From Diplocloster modestus (GTDB taxonomy: Bacteria; Bacillota; Clostridia; Lachnospirales; Lachnospiraceae): a stretch of DNA of 64,000 nucleotides. The number at the start of each line of letters is the position of its first letter. The stretch's first letter is position 1. The notes under the pieces were generated by a model that had not been told where the DNA came from, searched no databases, and saw only the letters and a program-made list of their open reading frames with translations. Both the position numbers and the translations under genes were made by a program. The stretch is taken from positions 1 through 64,000 of the forward strand of contig NZ_JAHQCX010000027.1 in the NCBI RefSeq assembly GCF_019042245.1, in the 5' to 3' direction. This document shows, piece after piece, positions 34,375 through 43,382 of this stretch.

Positions 34375-34806
34375 ATGTTCATGGGAGAATATAATCATTC
34401 CATAGATCCCAAGGGCAGGCTGATCATTCCTTCCAAATTCAGAGAGATACTCGGAGATGAATTTGTGGTGACAAAGGGATTGGACGGCTGCCTCTTCGTA
34501 TTTCCCAACGATGAGTGGCAGGCTTTTGAAGAAAAGCTGCGTACCTTACCGATGGCCAATAAAAATGCCCGTAAGTTCTCCCGGTTCTTTATGGCCGGAG
34601 CTACCACCTGTGAGTTGGACAAGCAGGGAAGAATCCTGCTGCCCTCTACCTTAAGGGAATTTGCCGATCTGGAGAAGGATGTTGTTCTGGCAGGACTGCT
34701 GAACCGGATTGAGATCTGGAGTAAGGCCAGATGGAATGAAAATAATACGTATGATGACATGGATGACATTGCGGAACAAATGATGGATCTGGGCTTAAAT
34801 ATCTGA
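34375..34806 (+). CDS. mraZ: transcriptional regulator MraZ
   Basis: AbrB-like, ring-forming DNA-binding protein that represses the division cluster. At 143 residues it has two MraZ domains, each with a DxKGR motif (DPKGRLIIP near the N-terminus, DKQGRILLP in the second half). I chose the ATG at 34375 (MFMGEYNHS), the usual N-terminus, behind GAGGGGAG; a longer reading from 34324 runs through the operator. It is the first gene of the cluster, with its own binding repeats upstream. Confidence 0.95.
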   Translation: MFMGEYNHSIDPKGRLIIPSKFREILGDEFVVTKGLDGCLFVFPNDEWQAFEEKLRTLPMANKNARKFSRFFMAGATTCELDKQGRILLPSTLREFADLEKDVVLAGLLNRIEIWSKARWNENNTYDDMDDIAEQMMDLGLNI

Positions 34807-34828
34807 TAGGGATTAAAGAGGGAAGATT

Positions 34829-35770
34829 ATGGAATTTACACATACGTCCGTTTTATTGAAAGAAACGATCGACGGTTTGAATATCCGGCCGGATGGGATA
34901 TATGTTGACGGTACCCTGGGAGGCGGCGGACATGCCTATGAGGTATGCCGGCGATTGTCGAAAAACGGCCGGTTTGTCGGAATCGATCAGGATGAGGCGG
35001 CAATTGACGCGGCCGGCAGAAGATTGGTGGAATTTGAAGAACAGGTGGACATCGTTAGGAGTAATTACTGTGAGATGCCGCGGGTCATGAAGGAGCTGGG
35101 CATCCAAAAGGTGGACGGTATCGTCCTGGATCTGGGCGTTTCCTCCTATCAGCTGGACGAACCTGAGCGGGGATTTACTTACCGGGAAGATGTGCCGCTT
35201 GATATGCGTATGGACAGGCGACAGTCCCAGACCGCCAGGGATATTGTAAATGAATATTCCGAGATGGAGTTATACCGGATGATCCGGGATTACGGAGAAG
35301 ATAAATTTGCGAAGAATATAGCAAAACATATAGTGGCGGCCAGAGCGGCAAAGCCCATCGAGACGACCCTGGAGCTGTCGGAGATTATTAAAGCGGCGAT
35401 CCCGATGAAATTCAGAGCTGTGGGAGGGCACCCGGCGAAGCGGACTTTTCAGGCGATCCGTATTGAACTGAACCGGGAGCTGGAAGTGTTGAAAAACTCT
35501 CTGGACGATATGATTGAACTGTTAAACAGCGGGGGTAGGATTTGTATCATTACATTTCATTCCCTGGAAGACCGGATTGTGAAGAATATATTCCGGACCA
35601 GCGAGAACCCATGTACCTGTCCCAGCGATTTTCCGGTATGTGTATGTGGTAAAAAACCGAAAGGCAGGGTAGTGACCAGAAAGCCGGTCCTGCCGTCAGA
35701 GGAGGAACTGTTGACAAACAGCCGCAGCAAGAGCGCGAAGCTGAGAATATTTGAAAAAGGTGAAGTTTAA
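34829..35770 (+). CDS. rsmH: 16S rRNA m4C1402 methyltransferase
   Basis: SAM-dependent N4-methylation of C1402 in 16S rRNA. The 313 residues show HTSVLLKETIDGL, the SAM-binding DGTLGGGGHAY, GIDQDEAAI, DLGVSSYQLD, and the C-terminal ITFHSLEDRIVK. The start follows AGAGGGAAGATT. It keeps its usual place after mraZ. Confidence 0.96.
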   Translation: MEFTHTSVLLKETIDGLNIRPDGIYVDGTLGGGGHAYEVCRRLSKNGRFVGIDQDEAAIDAAGRRLVEFEEQVDIVRSNYCEMPRVMKELGIQKVDGIVLDLGVSSYQLDEPERGFTYREDVPLDMRMDRRQSQTARDIVNEYSEMELYRMIRDYGEDKFAKNIAKHIVAARAAKPIETTLELSEIIKAAIPMKFRAVGGHPAKRTFQAIRIELNRELEVLKNSLDDMIELLNSGGRICIITFHSLEDRIVKNIFRTSENPCTCPSDFPVCVCGKKPKGRVVTRKPVLPSEEELLTNSRSKSAKLRIFEKGEV

Positions 35771-35792
35771 GAAAAGATTGGAAGTGTAAAGA

Positions 35793-36302
35793 ATGGCAGC
35801 GAGAAAGAAGCAGAATACAACTTACCAAAGAAGAAATTACATAGAAGGAAATACCGTCAGAAAGCTGGAGGTACTGCCGGATCGGCAGGAGACACAGGCA
35901 CCGAGGAAAAAGACTGGGGTAAGTACGCTTCGAAACAGAGAAAAGGCCCTGTACATGAACCCGGGATACGTTCTTTTCCTGTCTGTTGCCACGATTCTGG
36001 TGCTGGCTACCTGCGTGAATTATCTGAAACTGCAGTCCACGCTTGCCGCACAGCTTAATGATATTTCCACACTGGAAACACAGCTGAATACATTGAAGGC
36101 GGAAAATGATGCGGAGGAAAACCGGGTGACGGCGTCTGTGGATCTGGAGCATGTGAAAGATGTGGCTATGAATGAACTGGGTATGGTCTATGCGACTCAG
36201 GACCAGGTACGGCTGTACGATGACAAGAGCAGCGACTATGTGAAGCAGTACGAGGAGCTGCCGGAAGAGGAAAACACGATTAAAAACATATTAAAAAAAT
36301 AA
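35793..36302 (+). CDS. ftsL: FtsL-like cell division protein
   Basis: A 169-residue bitopic protein with a basic cytosolic N-terminus (about 55 residues), one membrane segment (about 53-73) and an extracellular coiled coil (LNDISTLETQLNTLKAEND) with a short tail. This topology and its place between rsmH and the first PBP gene identify it as the FtsL/DivIC-type partner of FtsQ and the septal synthase. Sequence identity in this family is low, so the context carries much of the call. Confidence 0.85.
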   Translation: MAARKKQNTTYQRRNYIEGNTVRKLEVLPDRQETQAPRKKTGVSTLRNREKALYMNPGYVLFLSVATILVLATCVNYLKLQSTLAAQLNDISTLETQLNTLKAENDAEENRVTASVDLEHVKDVAMNELGMVYATQDQVRLYDDKSSDYVKQYEELPEEENTIKNILKK

Positions 36303-36317
36303 AAGCAGGTGAATTTT

Positions 36318-38708
36318 GTGGCGAATAATAAGAAGAAAGATAAAAAATTCACCCGCACAATGCAGAAAAAGCTGGTAGTATTATTTGCCGGTATTATTGT
36401 GGTATTCATTGGACTGAATGTCCGGATTGCCCAGATAAACGCAGAGAGCGGTGATGAATATACGAAGAGTGTATTATCCCAGCAGGAATATACAAGCACT
36501 GTGCTGCCGTACCGGCGAGGAGATATCGTGGACCGGAAGGGAACCGTGCTGGCCACCAGTGAACGGGTATACAATGTGATTCTGGATACGAAGCAGCTGC
36601 TGGCGACAAAAGACGACGAACATATCAACAAAGTGATTACGAGTTTGGTGTCCAGTTTCCAGTTGGATGAGACACAGATCAGACAATATATTTCCAAAAA
36701 TCCTGACAATGCATACTATATCCTTAAGAAACAGCTGACCAAAGATGACAAAGACGCGTTTGAAGATCTGTTCCGGGTAAAGAAGGACGATAAGTCCACG
36801 GCAGCAGACAAGAAGAACGCGGACGATACAAAAGATGGTAAAGCTAAGGATGACGAAGCGAAAGATGGCGGAACAGAAGACGGTACAAAAGGTGATGATG
36901 CAGACAGCGCGGATCAAACGCCGGATGGCAGTACCGGGGGTGCAGCGTCTGCGGATATAAAGGCAGATGATACGGATACCGGCGCATCTGATTCTGGCGA
37001 AGAGGAAGAAGAGGAGTCATCCGTATCCATAAAGGGAGTATGGTTTGAAAAAGATTATGTGCGCAAATATCCCTACGGATCCCTGGCGGCTGATGAAATC
37101 GGCTTTACCTCCAGCGGAAACGTGGGAAACGGTGGGATGGAAGGATATTATAATTCCACGTTAAACGGCATAAACGGACGTGAATACGGATACCTGAACG
37201 ATGAGCTGGAGCTGGAACGCACCGTGAAGGAGGCCATCGACGGCAATACGCTGGTTTCGACACTGGACGTCAATATCCAGTCGATTGTCGAAAAATATAT
37301 CAGGGAATTCAACGAGGCCCACAGGGATGAAGCCAGACCGGGAGACGGCAGCAAGCTGACCGCGGTCATGATGATGAACCCGAATACCGGAGAGGTACTG
37401 GCCATGGCCAGCACGCCGGAATGGGATCTGAACAATCCAAGGGATCTGACGCCATTTTATTCGGAAGAAGAGATCGCGGCCATGGACGATGACACCAGGA
37501 TGGACGCGTTAAATAAGATCTGGAGAAACTTCTGTATCAGTGATACTTATGAGCCGGGTTCCACTTCCAAGCCATTTACCATCGCCTCAGGGCTGGAGAC
37601 CGGAAAACTGAGCGGAAACGAGACCTTTGTCTGCGACGGAAAACAGGTAGTGCCGGGAGCTCCAAAGGGAATCGCCTGTGTAAACAGATATGGACACGGG
37701 CTGCTGACCATTGAAGGTGCCATCAACGTATCCTGCAATGATGCCCTGATGCAGATGGCCGCCATAATCGGGGCGGATAATTTCTGCAGATACCAGGAGA
37801 TATTTGGTTTCGGGCAGAAGACACGAATCGATCTGCCGGGAGAGGCTTCGGGGATGCTCTATACTGCGGATAAGATGAAGCCGGTGGATCTGGCCACCAA
37901 TTCTTTCGGACAGAATTATACTGTTTCCATGATACAGCAGATCTCCGCATTCTGCTCCGTAATCAACGGCGGTTATTACTATCAGCCCCATATGGTTTCC
38001 AGAATTCTGGACGCCAACGGCGGTACTGTGCAGAATATAGATCCTATTTTGTTAAAACAGACGATATCGGAAAAAACATCAGACACGTTAAAACAATATT
38101 TATATACTACAGTGTCCGGAGAAAAAGGAACAGCCAAAAAAGCGGCGGTACCGGGATATAAAGTGGGCGGCAAAACGGGAACCGCAGAAAAATATCCCCG
38201 TGAGGACCGGAATTTCCTGGTATCCTATCTGGGATACGCGCCTTATGATAAACCGCAGGTCGCCATTTATGTAGTGATCGATGAACCGAATGTGGAGGAA
38301 CAAAATCATGCCAGCTCTCTGGCCTGTGAGATGGCCAGCGGCATCCTGACAGAGGTTTTGCCATATATGAACATATTCCCGACGGAAGAAATCCCGACGG
38401 ATACGGCTGGAGACGGTCAACAGGATCCGGCAGCGCCCCAGGAGGGTCAGACGGATCCCAATGCACAGGATGGCCAGAACCCGCAGGATAATGGGACAGA
38501 AGGTCAGAACCCGGAAGAAGGCGGCCAGGAAGGCCAGAATACAGGCGAAAACGGCCAGGAGGGGCAGAACCCGGAAGGCAGTCAGGAAGGGGGAAGCCAG
38601 GAAGGCCAGAATCCGGAGGACGGCGGCCAGGAGGATGACGGAATCCCTTATTCGCCTCCTGACACGCAGCAGTCCCAGGAGCCTGACCAGAACCAGACTG
38701 CAGAATGA
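36318..38708 (+). CDS. class B penicillin-binding protein (FtsI/PBP2-like transpeptidase) with acidic insert and long tail
   Basis: Septal peptidoglycan transpeptidase candidate. A short N-terminal membrane anchor is followed by a PBP-dimer domain and the transpeptidase domain with STSK (SxxK), SCN (SxN) and KTGT motifs. Two oddities stand out. A low-complexity Lys/Asp/Glu/Gly/Thr stretch of about 80 residues (around 157-238) interrupts the dimer domain. A ~105-residue extracellular tail, rich in Gly, Gln, Glu, Asn and Pro with GQNPE-like repeats, ends the protein. The GTG at 36318 has AGGTGA five nt upstream; GTG 36309 is an alternative. At about 796 residues it is longer than relatives. Confidence 0.9.
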   Translation: MANNKKKDKKFTRTMQKKLVVLFAGIIVVFIGLNVRIAQINAESGDEYTKSVLSQQEYTSTVLPYRRGDIVDRKGTVLATSERVYNVILDTKQLLATKDDEHINKVITSLVSSFQLDETQIRQYISKNPDNAYYILKKQLTKDDKDAFEDLFRVKKDDKSTAADKKNADDTKDGKAKDDEAKDGGTEDGTKGDDADSADQTPDGSTGGAASADIKADDTDTGASDSGEEEEEESSVSIKGVWFEKDYVRKYPYGSLAADEIGFTSSGNVGNGGMEGYYNSTLNGINGREYGYLNDELELERTVKEAIDGNTLVSTLDVNIQSIVEKYIREFNEAHRDEARPGDGSKLTAVMMMNPNTGEVLAMASTPEWDLNNPRDLTPFYSEEEIAAMDDDTRMDALNKIWRNFCISDTYEPGSTSKPFTIASGLETGKLSGNETFVCDGKQVVPGAPKGIACVNRYGHGLLTIEGAINVSCNDALMQMAAIIGADNFCRYQEIFGFGQKTRIDLPGEASGMLYTADKMKPVDLATNSFGQNYTVSMIQQISAFCSVINGGYYYQPHMVSRILDANGGTVQNIDPILLKQTISEKTSDTLKQYLYTTVSGEKGTAKKAAVPGYKVGGKTGTAEKYPREDRNFLVSYLGYAPYDKPQVAIYVVIDEPNVEEQNHASSLACEMASGILTEVLPYMNIFPTEEIPTDTAGDGQQDPAAPQEGQTDPNAQDGQNPQDNGTEGQNPEEGGQEGQNTGENGQEGQNPEGSQEGGSQEGQNPEDGGQEDDGIPYSPPDTQQSQEPDQNQTAE

Positions 38709-38802
38709 AAAAATAGCAGCGCTCGAAAACGCCTCGCTGACAATTTTTCATGCATCGTACGTAAGCGGCTGAAAAACAGCCGCTAAGTGCTCATAGCTAT
38801 TT
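38708..38802 (+). repeat. dispersed two-hairpin leader element, copy 4
   Basis: Starts at the stop codon of the preceding PBP gene and lacks the TATAAT edge. Core AAAAAATAGCAGCGCTCG, CTCGCTGACAATTTTT, CATGCATCGTACGTAAG and AAGTGCTCATAGCTAT. The apical stem is longest here, GCGGCTG/CAGCCGC. spoVD begins 62 bp later. Confidence 0.85.
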
Positions 38803-38808
38803 AAATAC

Positions 38809-38860
38809 ATAACCTCATAAAAGTTGTAATAGATTATAGTAATAACTTTTATGAGGTTAT
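38809..38860 (+). promoter_or_regulatory. 17-bp inverted repeat enclosing the spoVD ribosome site
   Basis: ATAACCTCATAAAAGTT (38809-38825) and AACTTTTATGAGGTTAT (38844-38860) are perfect reverse complements around an 18-nt loop. The only plausible ribosome site for spoVD, GAGGT at 38853-38857, lies in the 3' arm, 6 nt before the ATG at 38864. Folding would hide it. Confidence 0.85.
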
Positions 38861-38863
38861 ACG

Positions 38864-40798
38864 ATGTTAAGAAACAAAACCTATAACCGTAAAAAAATCC
38901 TGATCATCTTTCTGTGCTGTTTTCTGGTGCTGGGAGCGCTGGCCGGAAGGCTGATCTATCTGATGCTGTTCCAGTCGGAATATTATCAGGAACAGGCAGA
39001 TGCGCTTCACGAGAGGGAGCGCAGTATAAAGGCGGCCAGGGGAAAAATTATAGATGCCAATGGCACCGTACTTGCCACAAACCGGACGGTGTGTACCATA
39101 TCCGTTATCCACAGCCAGATCAAGGAACCGGAGGTTATCATCTCCAAACTTTCGGAAATCCTGGGAATGGATGAGGAGACCGTCCGCAAACGGGTGGAAA
39201 AAAACAGTTCCATTGAACGGATCAAGACAAATGTCGACAAAGAAATCGGTGATGAAATCCGGAATTTAGGTTTAGCCGGTGTCAAAGTGGACGAAGATTT
39301 TAAGAGGTATTATCCATACAGTACACTGGCCTCAAAAGTGCTTGGGTTTACCGGAAGTGATAACCAGGGAATCATTGGCCTGGAAGTAAAATATGAGGAA
39401 TATTTAAAGGGAATCGATGGCACTATATTAACATTGACAGACGCCAGAGGAGTGGAGATCGCGGATGCCGGGGAAGACCGCATAGAGCCGGTGCCGGGAA
39501 ACGATCTGTACATCAGTCTGGATTCCAATATACAAAAATACTGCGAGCAGGCAGCGCAGAAGGTGATGGAACAAAAATCAGCCGACGCGGTATCAGTTCT
39601 GGTCATGAATCCCCAGAACGGAGAGATCATGGCGATGGTAAATGTACCCGAGTTTGACCTGAACGATCCGTTCACCCTGAACACCAGTGTGGATACCACA
39701 GGAATGACAGAAGAACAAAAGCAGGACCTGCTGAATCAGATGTGGAGGAACCGATGTATTAATGATACATACGAACCAGGTTCCACCTTCAAAATCATCA
39801 CGGCTGCCTCTGGTCTGGAAGAGGGGGTGGTACATTTGGATGACCAGTTCTCCTGTCCGGGGTTCCGTGTTGTCGAGGACCGGAGAATCCGATGCCATAA
39901 AGCAGGCGGACATGGAGGAGAAACCTTTGTCCAGGGTATCATGAATTCCTGTAACCCCGTGTTTATCGACGTAGGCCTTAGGCTCGGCGTAGACAATTTT
40001 TACAAATACTTCAATCAGCTGGGGCTCCTGTCGAAAACAGGAGTGGACCTTCCCGGGGAAGCGGCCACCATCATGCACAAAAAAGATAATGTAGGTCCCG
40101 TAGAGCTGGCGACCATATCCTTCGGCCAATCTTTCCAGATCACCCCGATCCAGCTGGCCACCACGGCCAGCAGTATCATCAACGGCGGTACCCGCATTAC
40201 CCCGCACCTGGGGGTGGAAGTAAAGAATACCGACGGGGAACCGGTCAGAACCCTGACCTACCCGACCAAAGAGCACATCATTTCCGAGGAAACCTCCGAG
40301 ACCATGCAATATCTCCTTGAACAGGTCGTAAAAGAAGGTTCCGGGAACAAAGCCTATATCCCCGGCTACAAGATCGGCGGAAAGACAGCCACGTCCCAGA
40401 CCCTGCCCCGGAGTGCTCACAAATATATCTCTTCTTTCCTGGGGTTCGCACCCGCGGATGATCCGCAGGTCCTGTGCCTGCTCATCATCAACAATCCCCA
40501 GGGCATCTATTATGGAGGGACCATCGCGGCTCCCATCGTAAAAGATATCTTCGGCAACATTCTGCCTTATATGGGTATCGAGCAGCGTTTTACCGAAGAG
40601 GAAACCCAGGAAAATAACATTGGCGAGATCACCATGCCGGACCTGATGGGAAAAACCAAAGAAGAAATGCAGGAAATCCTAAAGGAGTTCGAGCTCAGTG
40701 TCTCCTGCATCGGAGAGGACGGAACCGTAACGGACCAATTCCCTCTGGCCGGTGAGACCATCAGCAAGACCAGCAATGTAATCGTTTATCTGGAGTAG
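38864..40798 (+). CDS. spoVD: SpoVD-like penicillin-binding protein with PASTA domain
   Basis: Class B transpeptidase, by family needed for spore cortex or division septum synthesis. The 644 residues comprise an N-terminal anchor (about 10-32), a PBP-dimer domain, a transpeptidase domain with STFK (SxxK) and SCN, and one C-terminal PASTA domain (MPDLMGKTKEEMQEIL). The third motif reads KTAT rather than KTGT. It follows another class B PBP gene and precedes mraY. The start codon is set by GAGGT inside an inverted repeat. Whether it acts in sporulation or vegetative division cannot be read from sequence. Confidence 0.92.
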   Translation: MLRNKTYNRKKILIIFLCCFLVLGALAGRLIYLMLFQSEYYQEQADALHERERSIKAARGKIIDANGTVLATNRTVCTISVIHSQIKEPEVIISKLSEILGMDEETVRKRVEKNSSIERIKTNVDKEIGDEIRNLGLAGVKVDEDFKRYYPYSTLASKVLGFTGSDNQGIIGLEVKYEEYLKGIDGTILTLTDARGVEIADAGEDRIEPVPGNDLYISLDSNIQKYCEQAAQKVMEQKSADAVSVLVMNPQNGEIMAMVNVPEFDLNDPFTLNTSVDTTGMTEEQKQDLLNQMWRNRCINDTYEPGSTFKIITAASGLEEGVVHLDDQFSCPGFRVVEDRRIRCHKAGGHGGETFVQGIMNSCNPVFIDVGLRLGVDNFYKYFNQLGLLSKTGVDLPGEAATIMHKKDNVGPVELATISFGQSFQITPIQLATTASSIINGGTRITPHLGVEVKNTDGEPVRTLTYPTKEHIISEETSETMQYLLEQVVKEGSGNKAYIPGYKIGGKTATSQTLPRSAHKYISSFLGFAPADDPQVLCLLIINNPQGIYYGGTIAAPIVKDIFGNILPYMGIEQRFTEEETQENNIGEITMPDLMGKTKEEMQEILKEFELSVSCIGEDGTVTDQFPLAGETISKTSNVIVYLE

Positions 40799-40974
40799 CA
40801 GGATCCTGACCTTAAGGGCGTTCTTGAAGAAGAAGCTTGCGAAAACAGAAGAAAAGTACTATACTTGTGAAATTATGGAGAGATACGCAGGATGAGGATC
40901 AGTGGGGAGATAAGCTTGCGGTACATAGCATCCGGTCCGCGGATGCACAGCAAAAGAAGTTAAGAGGTGTGAAG

Positions 40975-41934
40975 ATGACGAATCATGTAGTTATGCCGGT
41001 TGTGATCGCTTTTTTGATCAGTGTGGCGCTGGGGCCGATTATTATTCCGTTTTTGAGGCGTCTGAAAGTTGGGCAGACAGTAAGGGACGAGGGACCGAAA
41101 TCACATTTGAAGAAAACCGGTACGCCTACAATGGGCGGTTTGATTATATTGTCCAGTGTGGTTGTAACGTCATTGATCTATATTAAGGACTATCCGATGA
41201 TCATACCGATTTTGTTCGTGACGGTTGGATTTGGGATTATCGGGTTTCTGGATGATTATATTAAGGTGGTGCTCAGAAGATCGGAAGGGCTGACGCCGAT
41301 TCAGAAGTTTTTGGGCGAAGTGCTGGTGACCGGGGTATTCGTCTTTTATCTGATTCGGTTTACGGATGTTCAGCTGACATTGTTGATTCCGTTTTCGGAT
41401 GGGAAATACTGGAATCTGGGGTGGCTTACGATTCCGTTTATGTTCTTTGTGATTATCGGGACTGTGAACGGCGTGAATTTTACGGATGGCCTGGATGGGC
41501 TGGCTTCCAGTGTGACGGTTCTGGTGGCTACGTTTTTTACGGTGGTGGCCGTAGGGACCCGCAGCGGGATTGAACCGATTACCTGTGCGGTTGCCGGCAG
41601 CCTTTTGGGATTTTTGCTGTTTAATGTGTATCCGGCCAGCGTGTTTATGGGAGATACGGGATCTCTGGCCTTGGGTGGTTTTGTGGCCGCCACGGCGTAT
41701 GTGCTGCAGATGCCGTTGTTCATCGCGATAGTGGGATTTATTTATCTGGCTGAGGTTTGTTCGGTAATTATACAGGTGGCTTATTTTAAAGTGACCGGCG
41801 GGAAGCGGATCTTCCGTATGGCGCCGATCCACCATCACTTTGAGCTGGGCGGCTGGTCGGAGACGAAAGTAGTGGCGGTGTTTTCCGTAATAACGGCGCT
41901 CTTGTGCCTGGTGGGATTGATCGCGGTCTCATAA
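40975..41934 (+). CDS. mraY: phospho-N-acetylmuramoyl-pentapeptide transferase
   Basis: Makes lipid I by moving phospho-MurNAc-pentapeptide to undecaprenyl phosphate. The 319-residue membrane protein has about ten hydrophobic segments and the family motifs KKTGTPTMGG, FLDDYIKV (acidic pair), NFTDGLDGLA and the HHHFE loop. The ATG at 40975 follows AAGAGGTGTGA; the open frame extends upstream to 40837 but lacks a ribosome site there. Confidence 0.95.
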   Translation: MTNHVVMPVVIAFLISVALGPIIIPFLRRLKVGQTVRDEGPKSHLKKTGTPTMGGLIILSSVVVTSLIYIKDYPMIIPILFVTVGFGIIGFLDDYIKVVLRRSEGLTPIQKFLGEVLVTGVFVFYLIRFTDVQLTLLIPFSDGKYWNLGWLTIPFMFFVIIGTVNGVNFTDGLDGLASSVTVLVATFFTVVAVGTRSGIEPITCAVAGSLLGFLLFNVYPASVFMGDTGSLALGGFVAATAYVLQMPLFIAIVGFIYLAEVCSVIIQVAYFKVTGGKRIFRMAPIHHHFELGGWSETKVVAVFSVITALLCLVGLIAVS

Positions 41935-42015
41935 TAGCGGCGGAAATGGAATCGGTTATAGATGGATCAGTGGAGAATAGAATCGATTTGAAAATAGAAT
42001 CGGAGGATAAGGACG

Positions 42016-43371
42016 ATGGATTTACAAGATCAGAAAGTACTGGTGATCGGATGCGGAATCAGCGGAATGGGAGCCGCCAGGCTTCTAGGCCGCGCTAAGG
42101 CAGATGTGATCCTGTATGACGAAAATGATAAGAGGGATGCGCAGGAGATTCTCGGCGGACTGCCGGATGGGACGAAGGCGGAGGTAATTCTGGGAGAATG
42201 GTCCAGAATACGGATCGGGGAGCTTAAGCTGGCGGTCATAAGCCCCGGAGTACCTATGGATATTCCGATGGTGGAGCAGCTCAGGGAAAAGGGCGTCCCG
42301 GTATGGGGAGAGGTGGAGCTGGCCTGGCAGATGGGACACGGAAAGGTGATGGCGGTCACCGGAACCAATGGAAAGACGACCACGACCGCTTTGCTGGGAG
42401 AAATAGTTAAAAATGATACGGCGGAAGCTTTTGTCGTGGGAAATATTGGTACAGCTTATACGGAGGTGGCTTCTGAGACGACCAGGGATTCTGTCATCGT
42501 GGCTGAGATGAGCAGTTTTCAGCTGGAAGGAATCGTGGAGTTTCACCCGGTGGTCAGCGCGGTTCTGAATATTTCACCGGATCATCTGAACCGACATCAC
42601 ACCATGGAGAATTACATAAATGCGAAGAAACGGATCGCGGTGAACCAGACGGAAGAGGATACCTGTGTGCTGAATTATGAGGATGAGGTAACCAGAAAAT
42701 TCGGAGAGGAGATCCGCGCCAGGGTCTTATACTTCAGTAGTAAAAGGAAGTTGGAACCTGGAGTTTATCTCAGTGATAATGTGGTTTATTATAACGATGG
42801 GACGGAAAATGTTTCTATTTGCAACGTTTTGGAATGTAATCTGCTGGGCCTGCATAATTATGAAAATATCATGGCGGCCGTGGCGTGCGCCGTGTCTTTT
42901 GGTATTCCGACGGATGTGATCCGTAATACAGTGACAGCATTCCGGGCGGTGGAACACAGAATCGAGTTTGTGACGGAGAAGAACGGGGTGGTATATTATA
43001 ACGACTCGAAAGGTACGAATCCGGATGCGGCGATCAAAGGAATTCAGGCCATGACCCGGCCGACCTGCCTGATCGGCGGCGGCTATGATAAGGATTCCTC
43101 CTATGAGGAGTGGATCCAGGCCTTTGACGGAAAGGTAAAGCTTCTCGTGCTGATTGGAGCGACCAGAGAGAAAATTGCGGAAGCAGCCAGGGGCTGCGGC
43201 TTTGAAGCGATTACATTCGCAGATACACTGGAAGAAGCAGTAAACATCTGTGCGACTGAGGCCCGACCCGGAGATGCGGTATTGTTATCGCCGGCCTGTG
43301 CCAGCTGGGGGATGTTCACGAATTACGAAGAACGAGGAAAGATGTTCAAAGAATATGTGAATAACCTATAG
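42016..43371 (+). CDS. murD: UDP-N-acetylmuramoyl-L-alanine--D-glutamate ligase
   Basis: Adds D-Glu to UDP-MurNAc-L-Ala with ATP. The 451 residues show a Rossmann-like N-terminal domain (GCGISGMGAA), the ATP loop GTNGKTTTT, NISPDHLNRH and the C-terminal NDSKGTNPDA and SPACASWGMF motifs. The ATG follows GGAGGATAAGGACG. The usual cluster order is kept from mraY. Confidence 0.96.
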   Translation: MDLQDQKVLVIGCGISGMGAARLLGRAKADVILYDENDKRDAQEILGGLPDGTKAEVILGEWSRIRIGELKLAVISPGVPMDIPMVEQLREKGVPVWGEVELAWQMGHGKVMAVTGTNGKTTTTALLGEIVKNDTAEAFVVGNIGTAYTEVASETTRDSVIVAEMSSFQLEGIVEFHPVVSAVLNISPDHLNRHHTMENYINAKKRIAVNQTEEDTCVLNYEDEVTRKFGEEIRARVLYFSSKRKLEPGVYLSDNVVYYNDGTENVSICNVLECNLLGLHNYENIMAAVACAVSFGIPTDVIRNTVTAFRAVEHRIEFVTEKNGVVYYNDSKGTNPDAAIKGIQAMTRPTCLIGGGYDKDSSYEEWIQAFDGKVKLLVLIGATREKIAEAARGCGFEAITFADTLEEAVNICATEARPGDAVLLSPACASWGMFTNYEERGKMFKEYVNNL

Positions 43372-43382
43372 GAGTTGAGTGC

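Noticed and set aside
38461..38772. Arg-rich 103-codon frame over the end of the first PBP gene
   Set aside because: It is an out-of-frame shadow of the GQNPE-type tail and runs into repeat copy 4.
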